From: Desulfobacteraceae bacterium
GTDB taxonomy: Bacteria; Desulfobacterota; Desulfobacteria; Desulfobacterales; Desulfobacteraceae
Direction: 5' to 3'
Length of the DNA: 51,467 bases
Assembly: GCA_004796375.1 (NCBI GenBank)
Contig: QZLA01000106.1
Span: 1 to 51,467, forward strand
A model generated the notes under the pieces. The model was not told the DNA's origin, searched no databases, and saw only the letters and a program-made list of their open reading frames with translations. The translations under genes and the position numbers were made by a program. Every line of letters begins with the position of its first letter. Position 1 is the first letter of the stretch. This document shows, piece after piece, positions 26,370-34,786 of the stretch.

Positions 26370-28745
26370 ATGGGAGAAGCAAAGCCGATCATAGATCAAA
26401 CCCTGTTTGATTTAAAGCTCAACGAGGCAAAACTCTATGCAGACCAAGGTCTGATTGATGAAGCCGATGGTATTTATTTAAGTCTGTTAAATGAATTAAA
26501 GGCGCTTCCGGACTCCAAAACCACCCAGGTACAGATCCAGCAACTCGAGGATATCCGTGCGAACTATGCCTCTGATCTCACACCGGCCGATGACCATGAG
26601 GCCGAAGAGGAGGAGGTCGGCGAGAAATCCCACGAAGATCTGTACATGGAGGCCATGGCTCTAAAGGATCTTGAATCCTATGATCAGGCCATTGAAAAAT
26701 ACTATGAGCTCATCGACACGGATTTCAAGCTTTACAATGTGGTGTATGCCCTGGTGATGTGCCACAAGGAACTCGGAAAAGAGGACGAGGTTGAAGAGTA
26801 TCTTGCGGAGATGGTCAAAACATCCAAGGTGTCGTCCGTTAAAAAGGATATCGGGTTCTATTTTCTATCTTTTCTGAATGAGGAAAAAGGGGATTTCAGC
26901 AAGGCCCTGAATTTTCTGAATATCATCCATTCCCCCCTGGAATTTTCTGATTATGCCAACCGGAAAAAGGCCTTGCAGTCGAAAATAAAGGGAAAAACCA
27001 AGTTTGACTACCTTCTGGGAAACAACCTGATCACCAAGCAGAATCTTCAGAAGGCCCACGACAACGCCAAGAGCAACCGAAATTCGGTCGAGTTCATACT
27101 GCTCAACGAGCACGGCATATCCCCGGAGGACTTGGGCAAATCCCTGTCCATGTTTTACGGGTATTCCTTCATCGATATCCGGGAGGAGACCGAAATCAGG
27201 GAAGAGCTGTTTTCCAACCTGAAATATGAATACCTGAAGAACAACCATTGGGCACCTTTGTCCCTGTCACCGTCTGACTACACCATAGAGATCGCCATTG
27301 ACAATCCTGAGATGCAGAACCTTGAGGATATCCGAAAGATCTATATCGGGTTCAAGCTCAAGTTTTATATTGCCGTCCGGGAACATATTCTTGAGTACAT
27401 CGATCTCCAGTACCGGAAAACCAGCACCCCCGCGATGGAAGATGACCCGGCTGTGGAAGAGGATGTGGCCGATTTCATGGAGGACATTTCCGGTGAGTTT
27501 GATGTGGACATCGATGATGATGATGAGGGGGAAGATGTTGCTCTTGTCGACTCCAAGGTGATCCAGTTCGTTAATAAAATGATTGTGGATGCCCACCGGA
27601 AAAAGGCCTCGGATATCCATATCGAGCCGTCCACACATACCAAGAACACGGATATCCGATTCAGGATTGACGGGATCTGCCAGCCCTATATCAAAATACC
27701 CAACACATTCAGCCGCCCGGTGATCTCCAGGATAAAAATCATGGCCAAGATGGATATCACGGAACGGCGTCTGCCCATGGATGGTAAGTTCAAGTTTAAA
27801 ACCCGCAGCACGGGTGCATTTGAACTCAGGGTGGCAACGATTCCAACGACCGGCTCACGCGAGGACGTGGTCCTCAGGCTGCTGCAGAGCGGTGAGCCCA
27901 TGAGCCTGTCCGAGCTGGGCGTTCTCGATTATATCCTGAACCCGTTTTCACAGATTATTAAAAAACCCTACGGCATGATTCTGGTTGTCGGGCCCACAGG
28001 TTCAGGAAAAACCACCACCCTGCATTCAGCCCTCAATATCATCAATACCCCGGAGCGAAAGATCTGGACGGCTGAAGACCCGGTGGAAATCGATCAGAAA
28101 GGGATCCGTCAGTCAGAGATTCATCCCAAAATCGGTCTGGATTTTGCCACATTGCTGCGATCATTTCTGAGGGCTGACCCGGATGTGATCATGGTGGGTG
28201 AGATGCGTGACAAAGAAACCACCAAAACAGCCATTGAAGCATCACTAACCGGGCATCTGGTCTATTCGACGCTGCATACCAACAATGCACCGGAAACGGT
28301 CACCCGTTTGCTGGAGATCGGTATTGACCCGACTAACTTTGCAGATTCCCTTTTAGGAATCCTGGCCCAGAGGCTGGGCCGTCGGTTATGCGAGAAGTGT
28401 AAAAAGCCTGCAGAAGACCAAAAGCAGGCCATGGATATACTCATAGAGGAGTTCGGGGAAGACCGGTCAGGGCTTCTTGATCAGTTCAAGACCAATGATA
28501 CTGTCATATACGAGCCGGATGGCTGCAGGGCGTGTGACAACAATGGGTACAAGGGCAGGGTCGGTTTTCACGAGTTTTTATTGAATAATGCCAAAATCAA
28601 AAACCTGATCAAACAGGAATCCCCCACAGAGCAGATCAAAGAGGCTGCCACCGAAAACAAGATGTATACCCTCAAGCAGGACGGCATTTTTAAAATACTG
28701 ATGGGAATAACTGATTTACCGGAGGTGAAGAGGAACTGCGTATAG
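26370..28745 (+). CDS. PilB/GspE-family secretion ATPase with long TPR-like N-terminus
   Basis: The 791-residue protein has a long helical front (1-210) with TPR-like pairs (SHEDLYMEAMALKDLESYDQAIEKYYELI), then an MshEN/GspE N-terminal-like module (about 215-350) and a complete type II/IV secretion ATPase core. It shows Walker A GPTGSGKTT (541-549, Lys547), Asp-box AEDPVE, Walker B-like VGEMRD, the His-box STLHTN, and the zinc tetracysteine C674/C677 and C719/C722. This matches PilB/GspE extension motors, which power pilus assembly or type II secretion. The N-terminal TPR-like part is longer than usual and may couple it to the cytoplasmic partners in this operon. No pilin, PilC, PilT or secretin gene is in the window. 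Confidence 0.88.
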   Translation: MGEAKPIIDQTLFDLKLNEAKLYADQGLIDEADGIYLSLLNELKALPDSKTTQVQIQQLEDIRANYASDLTPADDHEAEEEEVGEKSHEDLYMEAMALKDLESYDQAIEKYYELIDTDFKLYNVVYALVMCHKELGKEDEVEEYLAEMVKTSKVSSVKKDIGFYFLSFLNEEKGDFSKALNFLNIIHSPLEFSDYANRKKALQSKIKGKTKFDYLLGNNLITKQNLQKAHDNAKSNRNSVEFILLNEHGISPEDLGKSLSMFYGYSFIDIREETEIREELFSNLKYEYLKNNHWAPLSLSPSDYTIEIAIDNPEMQNLEDIRKIYIGFKLKFYIAVREHILEYIDLQYRKTSTPAMEDDPAVEEDVADFMEDISGEFDVDIDDDDEGEDVALVDSKVIQFVNKMIVDAHRKKASDIHIEPSTHTKNTDIRFRIDGICQPYIKIPNTFSRPVISRIKIMAKMDITERRLPMDGKFKFKTRSTGAFELRVATIPTTGSREDVVLRLLQSGEPMSLSELGVLDYILNPFSQIIKKPYGMILVVGPTGSGKTTTLHSALNIINTPERKIWTAEDPVEIDQKGIRQSEIHPKIGLDFATLLRSFLRADPDVIMVGEMRDKETTKTAIEASLTGHLVYSTLHTNNAPETVTRLLEIGIDPTNFADSLLGILAQRLGRRLCEKCKKPAEDQKQAMDILIEEFGEDRSGLLDQFKTNDTVIYEPDGCRACDNNGYKGRVGFHEFLLNNAKIKNLIKQESPTEQIKEAATENKMYTLKQDGIFKILMGITDLPEVKRNCV

Positions 28746-28818
28746 CCAATGAATTAATCTTTAACGCGTAACGGCTTTATGGGGCCGGGGCGTCACTGAA
28801 AAAAGGAGGATTCAGACC

Positions 28819-29922
28819 ATGGATGTAGCATGTGAGAGTTGTGGTGCGACCTATAATATTGATCCGGAAAAGATGACGTCAGACACGGTCAAGTTCGAAT
28901 GTAAATCATGCAGCAGCTTTGTGGTCATAAATAGAAACGGACTTCCCGACGCTTCAGCCATTGATGCCTCTTCGGAGATGGCATCACTTCCTTCAGACAT
29001 GGATCCGGAACCGTTTGCCGGTTCGGCTGAAACCAAAATTAAAGGGCTAGGACTGAGATTCAAGCTCTTTTTCTTTTTTATCATACTGATTGTGGCGTTT
29101 GCCATTCAAGCATTCTACCTGATTCTTCAGCTCAATAAAATTACCGACCGCTTTGGAAAAGAGGGTAATGACATTATCAAGGAGATGGCTGAAGAGGATA
29201 TCCTGAAAACGGCCAGTTCAGTTGCCAGGCAGGTCCAACTCTATCTCGAAGCCCACCCGGAGCTCGAAAAAGAACAGTTTATGTCGGACAACCGGTTCAG
29301 GGGTATCGCCATTCAGAAGGTGGGTAAGAAAGGGTACACAGCACTGAATTCTAAGGGTGAGGATGGAAAATGGCGCACGTGGGCCCATCAGAATCCAAAG
29401 ATCTGTGCCCCCAAGCTTGATGATATGGCCAAGTTGAAAGGAAAACTGGGCAAGAGTTTTAAGGGATTCTGGAAAGTATTGACCGCAGTAAAGAGCGGCA
29501 GGCCCGCCAAAGGGTATTATCAGTGGCAGGAGAGTGACGGCTCCATGAAGGATAAATATATGGTTGTTGTCAATGTCATGGGAACCCCGTTCAATGTCGC
29601 TGCGACCACCTATATTGATGAATTTACAGAACCCATGGTTCGCCTTGAAAAAGAGAGCAAGGCGATCAACCGGTCAGAAAGCATCAAGAATGCCATTCTC
29701 ATCACGGTGATACTGGTGGTGATCGCCCTGATACTGTTCGCGTTCGGCGGCAGATTGACCGGCAATATCAAATATCTCTCAGAGATGACAGACCGGATCA
29801 GCCTTGGGGATCTGGATGCCCTGATCGAAGTCCGGTCAAAGGATGAACTGGGTGTCCTGGCAGAATCTATCTCAAGGCTTCAGCAGTCTGTGAAGCTGTC
29901 CATGAAGCGGTTGCGAAAATAG
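28819..29922 (+). CDS. Zinc-ribbon Cache-HAMP membrane protein, no output domain
   Basis: The 367-residue protein begins with an MJ0042-like zinc ribbon (C5-x2-C8 ... C28-x2-C31), then a linker, TM1 (about 83-105), a periplasmic region with GYTALNS ... HQNPK, TM2 (about 294-315) and a HAMP domain to the C-terminus. The periplasmic GYT/H-NP pattern and HAMP match the receptor at 23278, so the two are probably paralogues, this one with an added cytosolic zinc ribbon at the front. No kinase or methyl-accepting domain follows HAMP. AAAGGAGGA precedes the ATG. It closes the operon, 73 bases after the PilB-like gene. Confidence 0.8.
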   Translation: MDVACESCGATYNIDPEKMTSDTVKFECKSCSSFVVINRNGLPDASAIDASSEMASLPSDMDPEPFAGSAETKIKGLGLRFKLFFFFIILIVAFAIQAFYLILQLNKITDRFGKEGNDIIKEMAEEDILKTASSVARQVQLYLEAHPELEKEQFMSDNRFRGIAIQKVGKKGYTALNSKGEDGKWRTWAHQNPKICAPKLDDMAKLKGKLGKSFKGFWKVLTAVKSGRPAKGYYQWQESDGSMKDKYMVVVNVMGTPFNVAATTYIDEFTEPMVRLEKESKAINRSESIKNAILITVILVVIALILFAFGGRLTGNIKYLSEMTDRISLGDLDALIEVRSKDELGVLAESISRLQQSVKLSMKRLRK

Positions 29923-29947
29923 GAGCGGATTTGTTTCAAGACGACTT

Positions 29948-29983
29948 AAAAGGTGCCGTTCACTTGGTTTGAACGGCACCTTT
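29948..29983. terminator. Bidirectional intrinsic terminator between convergent operons
   Basis: GGTGCCGTTC (29952-29961) pairs perfectly with GAACGGCACC (29971-29980), with one further A-T pair and a 7-base loop. An A-run precedes and a T-run follows, so the hairpin can end the plus-strand Mgl/PilB operon (stop 29922) and the minus-strand ribosome-linked operon (stop 29998). Confidence 0.9.
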
Positions 29984-29997
29984 CTTGTGGAATAGCT

Positions 29998-30684
29998 TCA
30001 TTTATACGGATATTTTCTCCGCCATTCCCGGGGGCTTTCATAGGCACCACCCAAACCCCAGATGCCGGTCATTGCAGAGCGGGCGTTTTCCTGGGCTTTT
30101 ATAAAAGCGGCGGCATCAAGATCGCCCGGGAGTTTTCCCCGGTACACCTCTGCCAGTCCATGGCGGATCATCTCAAGGTTAATGTTTTTCCCCTCGTAAA
30201 ACACTTGGGCCAGCTGCCGGTTAAACCGGTCCTTTCCATGGGAGACCAGTTGAATCTGCTTTTGATATACCAGACCATAAAGCATCTGTCTGGATCTGTT
30301 GGAAAAGGGCTGTCCAGGATTTCCCCGCTTTGAGGTTTCAGGCGCATCAATGCCGACAAGCCTTACAGACAGTGTGAGGCCCTGACCCTTTACGAGGATG
30401 GAATCACCGTCAAAAACCCGGGTGACCCTGTATTTCGGGCTCTTTGGAATGTTAAACGCCGGTACAGGGGGAGCTGGGGAAGGATCAGGTGACCGGGTTT
30501 TTGTTTCTTTGAGAATCCGGCATCCGGAGCAGTCAGGCGGCGGTGCAATATTGGTATAATGGGGAATCCCGTTTTCATCGGTCCATTCATAGAGGTCTGC
30601 GTTCGCCTTCCCCCATGCTGCAAGCCATGCAAGAGAGGCAGCCAGAATTATGATAACCGCTGATCGAGTTGAAATACCGTGCAT
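29998..30684 (-). CDS. Exported DUF4124 protein with staphylococcal-nuclease domain
   Basis: The 228-residue protein has a signal peptide (residues 1-30), a DUF4124 stretch (LYEWTDENGIPHYTN) and, after a Pro-rich linker, a staphylococcal nuclease-like OB-fold (about 82-210): VTRVFDGDSI, RLVGIDAPE, DRFNRQLAQVF and GLAEVY. The catalytic Arg/Glu/Arg set of thermonucleases appears to be kept (Arg in LSVRLVGIDAPE, Glu in DAPE, Arg in DRFNRQL). It is therefore a probable secreted or periplasmic nuclease acting on environmental DNA or RNA. An ATG at 30684 has AAGGA 6 bases upstream; an earlier ATG at 30690 lies too close to it. It overlaps the prmA-like gene by 37 bases. Confidence 0.82.
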   Translation of the reverse strand: MHGISTRSAVIIILAASLAWLAAWGKANADLYEWTDENGIPHYTNIAPPPDCSGCRILKETKTRSPDPSPAPPVPAFNIPKSPKYRVTRVFDGDSILVKGQGLTLSVRLVGIDAPETSKRGNPGQPFSNRSRQMLYGLVYQKQIQLVSHGKDRFNRQLAQVFYEGKNINLEMIRHGLAEVYRGKLPGDLDAAAFIKAQENARSAMTGIWGLGGAYESPREWRRKYPYK

Positions 30685-31496
30685 GCCCATTCCTTGAGGC
30701 AGTAATGTTCAATCCTGATAAATCCGAGCTGTTCAAACTCTAAAGTGAGCGGGTCAACTTCCCACTCCCTGATCCCGGAAAGGATGAGAATTCCCCCTGT
30801 TTGGGTTTTTTTCCTGATGACCGGTGCCAATTGGGACAGGGTGGGGTATCTCAGGTTGGCCATGATGATGTCAAATGGATGGCCGGACTGATCAAAATTC
30901 TCCGTGCTCACCTGGATTCTGTCCTCCAGCCGGTTCAATTTGACATTGTGCCGGGTTTGTGACCGGCATACCGGGTCAATATCATAGGCCAGGCAGGTGG
31001 ACCCGGTGGCCCGGCATAACGCCAGGGCAAGAATACCGGTTCCGGTTCCGATATCTGCGGCATGACAGGGGAAACGGAGTCTCCGGTTTTTATTGAAGAC
31101 CACATCATCAATGGCCGCTAAGCACATCTGGGTGGTGGGGTGGCGTCCGGAACCGAATGACACCCCTGCCTCAAGATAAATGGTGCAATCCTCGCTATCG
31201 TCATCGGGAACGGATTGATGGTCGAGGCCTGGGGGTGAAAGGGTAAAGTGTTCTGAAATAGGGACCGGTTTTGAGAAGTTCAGGCCGATAAAGGTGTGAC
31301 CCAATTCATGGATATAACTGAGTTCACCCTTGCCGATCAGCGCCTTTAACAGCGCCCTAGCCTGTCCTGATGAGCGCTTGTGGTGCGTTTTTACATGCTC
31401 AATCAGGGATTGAGGGGTCAGTTTGACCGTGGACTGTTCAACCCAGTGGACCACCGCCTTTTCAACCCCGGCCAGATCCGGTCTATTTTGATTCAT
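30648..31496 (-). CDS. PrmA-like (ribosomal protein L11) methyltransferase
   Basis: The 282-residue protein carries an S-adenosylmethionine-binding Rossmann core: DIGTGTGILALAL (motif I), DIDPV (acidic loop) and IIMANLRYPTL (motif IV). FGSGRHPTTQMCL just before it is a strong marker of PrmA-type methyltransferases, which trimethylate ribosomal protein L11. The N-terminal half has helical segments diverged from standard PrmA, so the substrate is only probable. Start at 31496 is chosen because GAGGGG precedes it and it overlaps the upstream gene by 14 bases; a longer frame reaching 31568 has no ribosome site. Confidence 0.75.
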   Translation of the reverse strand: MNQNRPDLAGVEKAVVHWVEQSTVKLTPQSLIEHVKTHHKRSSGQARALLKALIGKGELSYIHELGHTFIGLNFSKPVPISEHFTLSPPGLDHQSVPDDDSEDCTIYLEAGVSFGSGRHPTTQMCLAAIDDVVFNKNRRLRFPCHAADIGTGTGILALALCRATGSTCLAYDIDPVCRSQTRHNVKLNRLEDRIQVSTENFDQSGHPFDIIMANLRYPTLSQLAPVIRKKTQTGGILILSGIREWEVDPLTLEFEQLGFIRIEHYCLKEWACTVFQLDQRLS

Positions 31497-31842
31497 ACCC
31501 CTCTTCAATGAGCAGGGATTTATACCAGCATGCAAAATCAAACATGCCCCGGATCCGCTCCTCCTCATTGATAATCCCTAAACACATTTCAAGCGCTCCC
31601 TGGGCATAGGTATTGGAGTATTCGTCATGGTCGATACTGGTTAAGAACTCCCGGATCAGCATCTGGGATGTCCGCTTGGTCTTGTCCTTTCGGATATCGA
31701 TGGGATCCTTGGGTTCCTGGAACGGATCCCAATTGTCATATCCCTTTTTCATGATCTGCTTCTGGCCCCGCTTGCCCATGGCATCAAAGATCGCCTTTTT
31801 TTTGTCAGCGATCTCTTCAGGGGTAAACTTATTCTCCGTCAT
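31483..31842 (-). CDS. Conserved-looking small protein of unknown function
   Basis: This 119-residue, soluble, charged protein overlaps its neighbours at both ends by 14 bases, which argues that it is real. It contains EEIADKKKAIFDAM, WDPFQEPKDPID and a helical C-terminus (IIDEE-like IINEEERIRGMFDFACWYKSLL). I know no domain for it. GGAGTAG lies 6 bases before the ATG. Its position between the cysteine-cluster gene and the PrmA-like gene suggests a partner of one of them. Confidence 0.65.
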   Translation of the reverse strand: MTENKFTPEEIADKKKAIFDAMGKRGQKQIMKKGYDNWDPFQEPKDPIDIRKDKTKRTSQMLIREFLTSIDHDEYSNTYAQGALEMCLGIINEEERIRGMFDFACWYKSLLIEEGYESK

Positions 31843-32491
31843 TGCTGTCTACTCCGAGATAGTCGTCATTATATTCGGTAATCAATGCCATGGATACCGG
31901 AATGAGCATCTCATGCATTTTTATGTTTTTGGATCTGATCTCTTTGATCATCTCTGCAGAAATTAACTGGAGTTGGGCGTAGATCTTATCCATATTGAGG
32001 GTGGGATATTTTCCGCCCTCTTTGAAATTGGTTCGCCCACAGATGTGGGTCATGCCCGCACTTGACGTGGGAATACCGTAAATCCTGCAGGTGATGGGAC
32101 GGCTCTCATACATGATGCACAGGTTGTCCGGGCCGAGAAGGGGGCACCTGACCCGTTCCTGGGCCATTTTGGCGAGAATTTCCATCTCGTTTTTACCGGA
32201 TTTGATCTCCTTGTACGCATCTCTTTTGAGCTTGTTCAGCGCCCTGTCCGCTTTGGAGGCCTGCTGGATAAGTTCATATTTCTCAGTACCTGAAAATTTC
32301 AGGTTGAATTGATGGTTCAGGTGTATGGCCTCTATAATGGTCAGGTCAAATATGGCATAGCAGCAGTCCGAACATTTCTCCCGGCAGAACACCTCTTTGG
32401 GATATTCCTTTTTAACCTTTTCGAAAATTCCGTCGATTAGAGATACGACCGCTCTGTATTTGGCAAAGTGGGGTTTAAAATCTACAGCCAT
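31829..32491 (-). CDS. YkgJ-family cysteine-cluster protein
   Basis: The 220-residue protein has an N-terminal CREKCSDCC (Cys36, 40, 43, 44) and a later CPLLGPDNLCIMYESRPITCR, the CxxxCxxCC ... Cx8C ... C pattern of the YkgJ/Fe-S or zinc cluster family (UPF0153/PF03692). The family likely binds a metal cluster; its biochemical role is not established. It follows mnmE on the same strand after 12 bases and overlaps the next gene by 14. AAGGAAA precedes the ATG. Confidence 0.82.
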   Translation of the reverse strand: MAVDFKPHFAKYRAVVSLIDGIFEKVKKEYPKEVFCREKCSDCCYAIFDLTIIEAIHLNHQFNLKFSGTEKYELIQQASKADRALNKLKRDAYKEIKSGKNEMEILAKMAQERVRCPLLGPDNLCIMYESRPITCRIYGIPTSSAGMTHICGRTNFKEGGKYPTLNMDKIYAQLQLISAEMIKEIRSKNIKMHEMLIPVSMALITEYNDDYLGVDSNDGE

Positions 32492-32503
32492 GAAAATTTC
32501 CTT

Positions 32504-33895
32504 TTATTTTCCAATGCAAAAATTACTAAAAATGGTATCAAGGATATCGAGCTGAGCCGTCTCTCCGGTGATCATGCCCAGTGCATCCAGTGCATTTTTA
32601 ATATCAATGGCCAGCATTTCATGATCGATATGATCAATCATGGATTGCCGGGCAGTTTCCAATTCTTTTACAGCACGCTGAAGTGCCTTCTTATGTCGCA
32701 GGTTAGGGATGACGCTTGACCGTTCAAGGTCCAATTCCTTGATGGACAAGTTGATCATGATCTCTTTGAGTTCATCGACCCCGTGATTGTGCAGTGCCGA
32801 TACCCGGGCCCGGGGGAGTTGATTCAGGGCTTCCGGAAACCGGTAAGATCCCTCTGTGTCCAGGAGATCGGATTTATTGAGTACCAGGATGGTGTTCTTG
32901 CTCTCCGGGACCATGGAACGGATATGGTCCGGGTTCAGCGTCGAAAGGGGCTCGGTTACCCATAACACCAGGTCGGACTGGTTGATATGGTCTTTTGCTT
33001 TTTCAATGCCGATGATTTCCACCAGGTCATCCGTTTTATGAATGCCGGCGGTATCACAGATCACAAAGGGAACCCCATTCAGGTTCAGCCCCTCTTGTAT
33101 GGGATCGCGGGTGGTTCCCGGCAGGGCGGTCACGATGGACTTCTCCTGGTTGACCAGCCGGTTCATGAGGCTGGATTTTCCGACATTGGGTGCACCGCAG
33201 ATGGATACCCGGATCCCATCTTTAAGAAAACAGGCATCATTGTGCTGCTGTATCAGCTCGTTACACCGGTCTATAATACGGCGGATCGCTTCGATCTCGT
33301 TGCTTCCCGGTTGAAAGGCGTCGGTCTCATCCGGAAAATCAATGGATGCCTCAACGTGTGCCAGAATATCTACCAGGGGTTCAGTCAGCGCCTGAATCCG
33401 TTCCTTGAGCGCGCCCATGTTCTGGGAAGCGGCAAATTTAAGGGATGCGTTGGAGCGGGCATTGATAATATCGGTAACCGCTTCAGCCTGGGTCAGATCA
33501 ATACGCTGGTTTAAAAAGGCCCGTTTGGTGAACTCACCGGGTTCGGCCATGCGGACTCCCATGGACAGTACAAGATCAAGAACGGATCGAAGGACAATGG
33601 TTCCGGAGTGGGCCTGGATTTCAACAACATCTTCAGCAGTGTAGGAGGAGGGGGCGAGCATCGGGATGAGCAGGACTTCATCAATGATATCCATGCCGGA
33701 TTGACGGCGGTCCGGGTCAAAAATGTACCCGTGATATACCCGGTGGGATTCCAGTGATCTGCAATCTGTGGGGCCTGTTTTTTTTCGGCCGAACAGGCCG
33801 GAAGCCACATCAATGGCCTCCGGCCCGGAGATCCGAATAACACCAATACCGCCACTGCCTAACGGAGTGGATATTGCGGCAATCGTGTCAGTCAT
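32504..33895 (-). CDS. mnmE: tRNA modification GTPase MnmE
   Basis: The 463-residue protein is a full-length MnmE (TrmE). It has the N-terminal tetrahydrofolate-binding domain (about 1-120), a helical domain, an inserted G domain with GAPNVGKSS, and the terminal FCIGK with the catalytic cysteine. With MnmG it forms cmnm5U at the wobble position of tRNAs. It lies 6 bases after jag in the rpmH-rnpA-yidD-yidC-jag-mnmE block, a very common bacterial arrangement. Confidence 0.95.
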   Translation of the reverse strand: MTDTIAAISTPLGSGGIGVIRISGPEAIDVASGLFGRKKTGPTDCRSLESHRVYHGYIFDPDRRQSGMDIIDEVLLIPMLAPSSYTAEDVVEIQAHSGTIVLRSVLDLVLSMGVRMAEPGEFTKRAFLNQRIDLTQAEAVTDIINARSNASLKFAASQNMGALKERIQALTEPLVDILAHVEASIDFPDETDAFQPGSNEIEAIRRIIDRCNELIQQHNDACFLKDGIRVSICGAPNVGKSSLMNRLVNQEKSIVTALPGTTRDPIQEGLNLNGVPFVICDTAGIHKTDDLVEIIGIEKAKDHINQSDLVLWVTEPLSTLNPDHIRSMVPESKNTILVLNKSDLLDTEGSYRFPEALNQLPRARVSALHNHGVDELKEIMINLSIKELDLERSSVIPNLRHKKALQRAVKELETARQSMIDHIDHEMLAIDIKNALDALGMITGETAQLDILDTIFSNFCIGK

Positions 33896-33901
33896 GATGC
33901 T

Positions 33902-34741
33902 TTATTTTTTGAAGCGGCGCTTCCCTCTGAAATTATTATTCTTTTTGGGAAAGATGACCAGTCTTCGATAGTATCCGTCCCCCATACTCTGGGTCCTGAC
34001 CCGGGAGTCATCTTTGAGGGCCAGGTGGACAATACGCCTGTCCTGGGCACTCATCTGGTTGATTGTTGCGGGTCTTCCTGTCTTCTTGGCTTTATCCGCC
34101 ATTTTAAACGCCAGGCTTTCCAGGTTGGATTTGCGGGTTTCCATGTACCCCTCAATGTCCACCTTAACACGGACCCGGGCATCACTTTTCCGGTTGATCA
34201 TCTTGTCGGTCAAAAACTGCATGGCATCCAGGGTCTGCCCTTTTCTGCCAATTAAAATGCCGGCATTTCCACCGGTAATGGTGAGTGTGAGCTGGTCCCT
34301 GTCTGTAGAGGCCGTTACGCTGGCATCATCGGTAATCAGGTCGGCCATTTTCTGGAGTGCTTCAACCCCGAGGTCAATGGATTCCTGGGTCACATCAACG
34401 GCATCATCCAGTTCACCTTCTTCTTCCGCCTCTTCATCTAAATCGCTGATCGTCTCGGTATGGTCTTCTCTGCGGGTTTCCTGACCAAAGGCCTCATCTA
34501 CAATGGATTGAACACCGGCAAAATCCGCGTCATCCATTTGAGAATCGGAAGAAACAGGGGTGTCATCAGAAACAAAGGCTCTGATTCTGGCGTCCTTTCT
34601 CCCTACAATGCCGAAAATTCCAGTGGTTCCGGTGGTAATCACTTCATAATCCAAATCATCTTTGGAAATCCCCAGTTCCGTACAGGCATTCTTTATGGCT
34701 GCGCCGACGTCCCTTCCTTCAAATTCTTGTGTTTGCTTCAT
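33902..34741 (-). CDS. jag: Jag/KhpB RNA-binding protein
   Basis: The 279-residue protein has a Jag-N domain (FEGRDVGAAIKNACTELG, with EVITTGTTGIFGI), an acidic linker (about 75-130), a KH domain with GGNAGILIGRKGQTLDAMQFL, and a C-terminal R3H domain. KhpB/Jag binds RNA and in firmicutes affects cell-wall growth; in proteobacteria its role is less clear. GGAGGA lies 7 bases before the ATG. It follows yidC by 45 bases and precedes mnmE, the usual order. Confidence 0.92.
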   Translation of the reverse strand: MKQTQEFEGRDVGAAIKNACTELGISKDDLDYEVITTGTTGIFGIVGRKDARIRAFVSDDTPVSSDSQMDDADFAGVQSIVDEAFGQETRREDHTETISDLDEEAEEEGELDDAVDVTQESIDLGVEALQKMADLITDDASVTASTDRDQLTLTITGGNAGILIGRKGQTLDAMQFLTDKMINRKSDARVRVKVDIEGYMETRKSNLESLAFKMADKAKKTGRPATINQMSAQDRRIVHLALKDDSRVRTQSMGDGYYRRLVIFPKKNNNFRGKRRFKK

Positions 34742-34786
34742 ATATGTTCCTCCGTAGTCACCGCTTGATCTTGGTTCAGCAATGGA

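Noticed and set aside
19090-29922. A standard type IV pilus or type II secretion operon
   Set aside because: Only the extension-type ATPase is recognisable. Pilin, inner-membrane platform (PilC), retraction ATPase (PilT) and secretin genes are missing.
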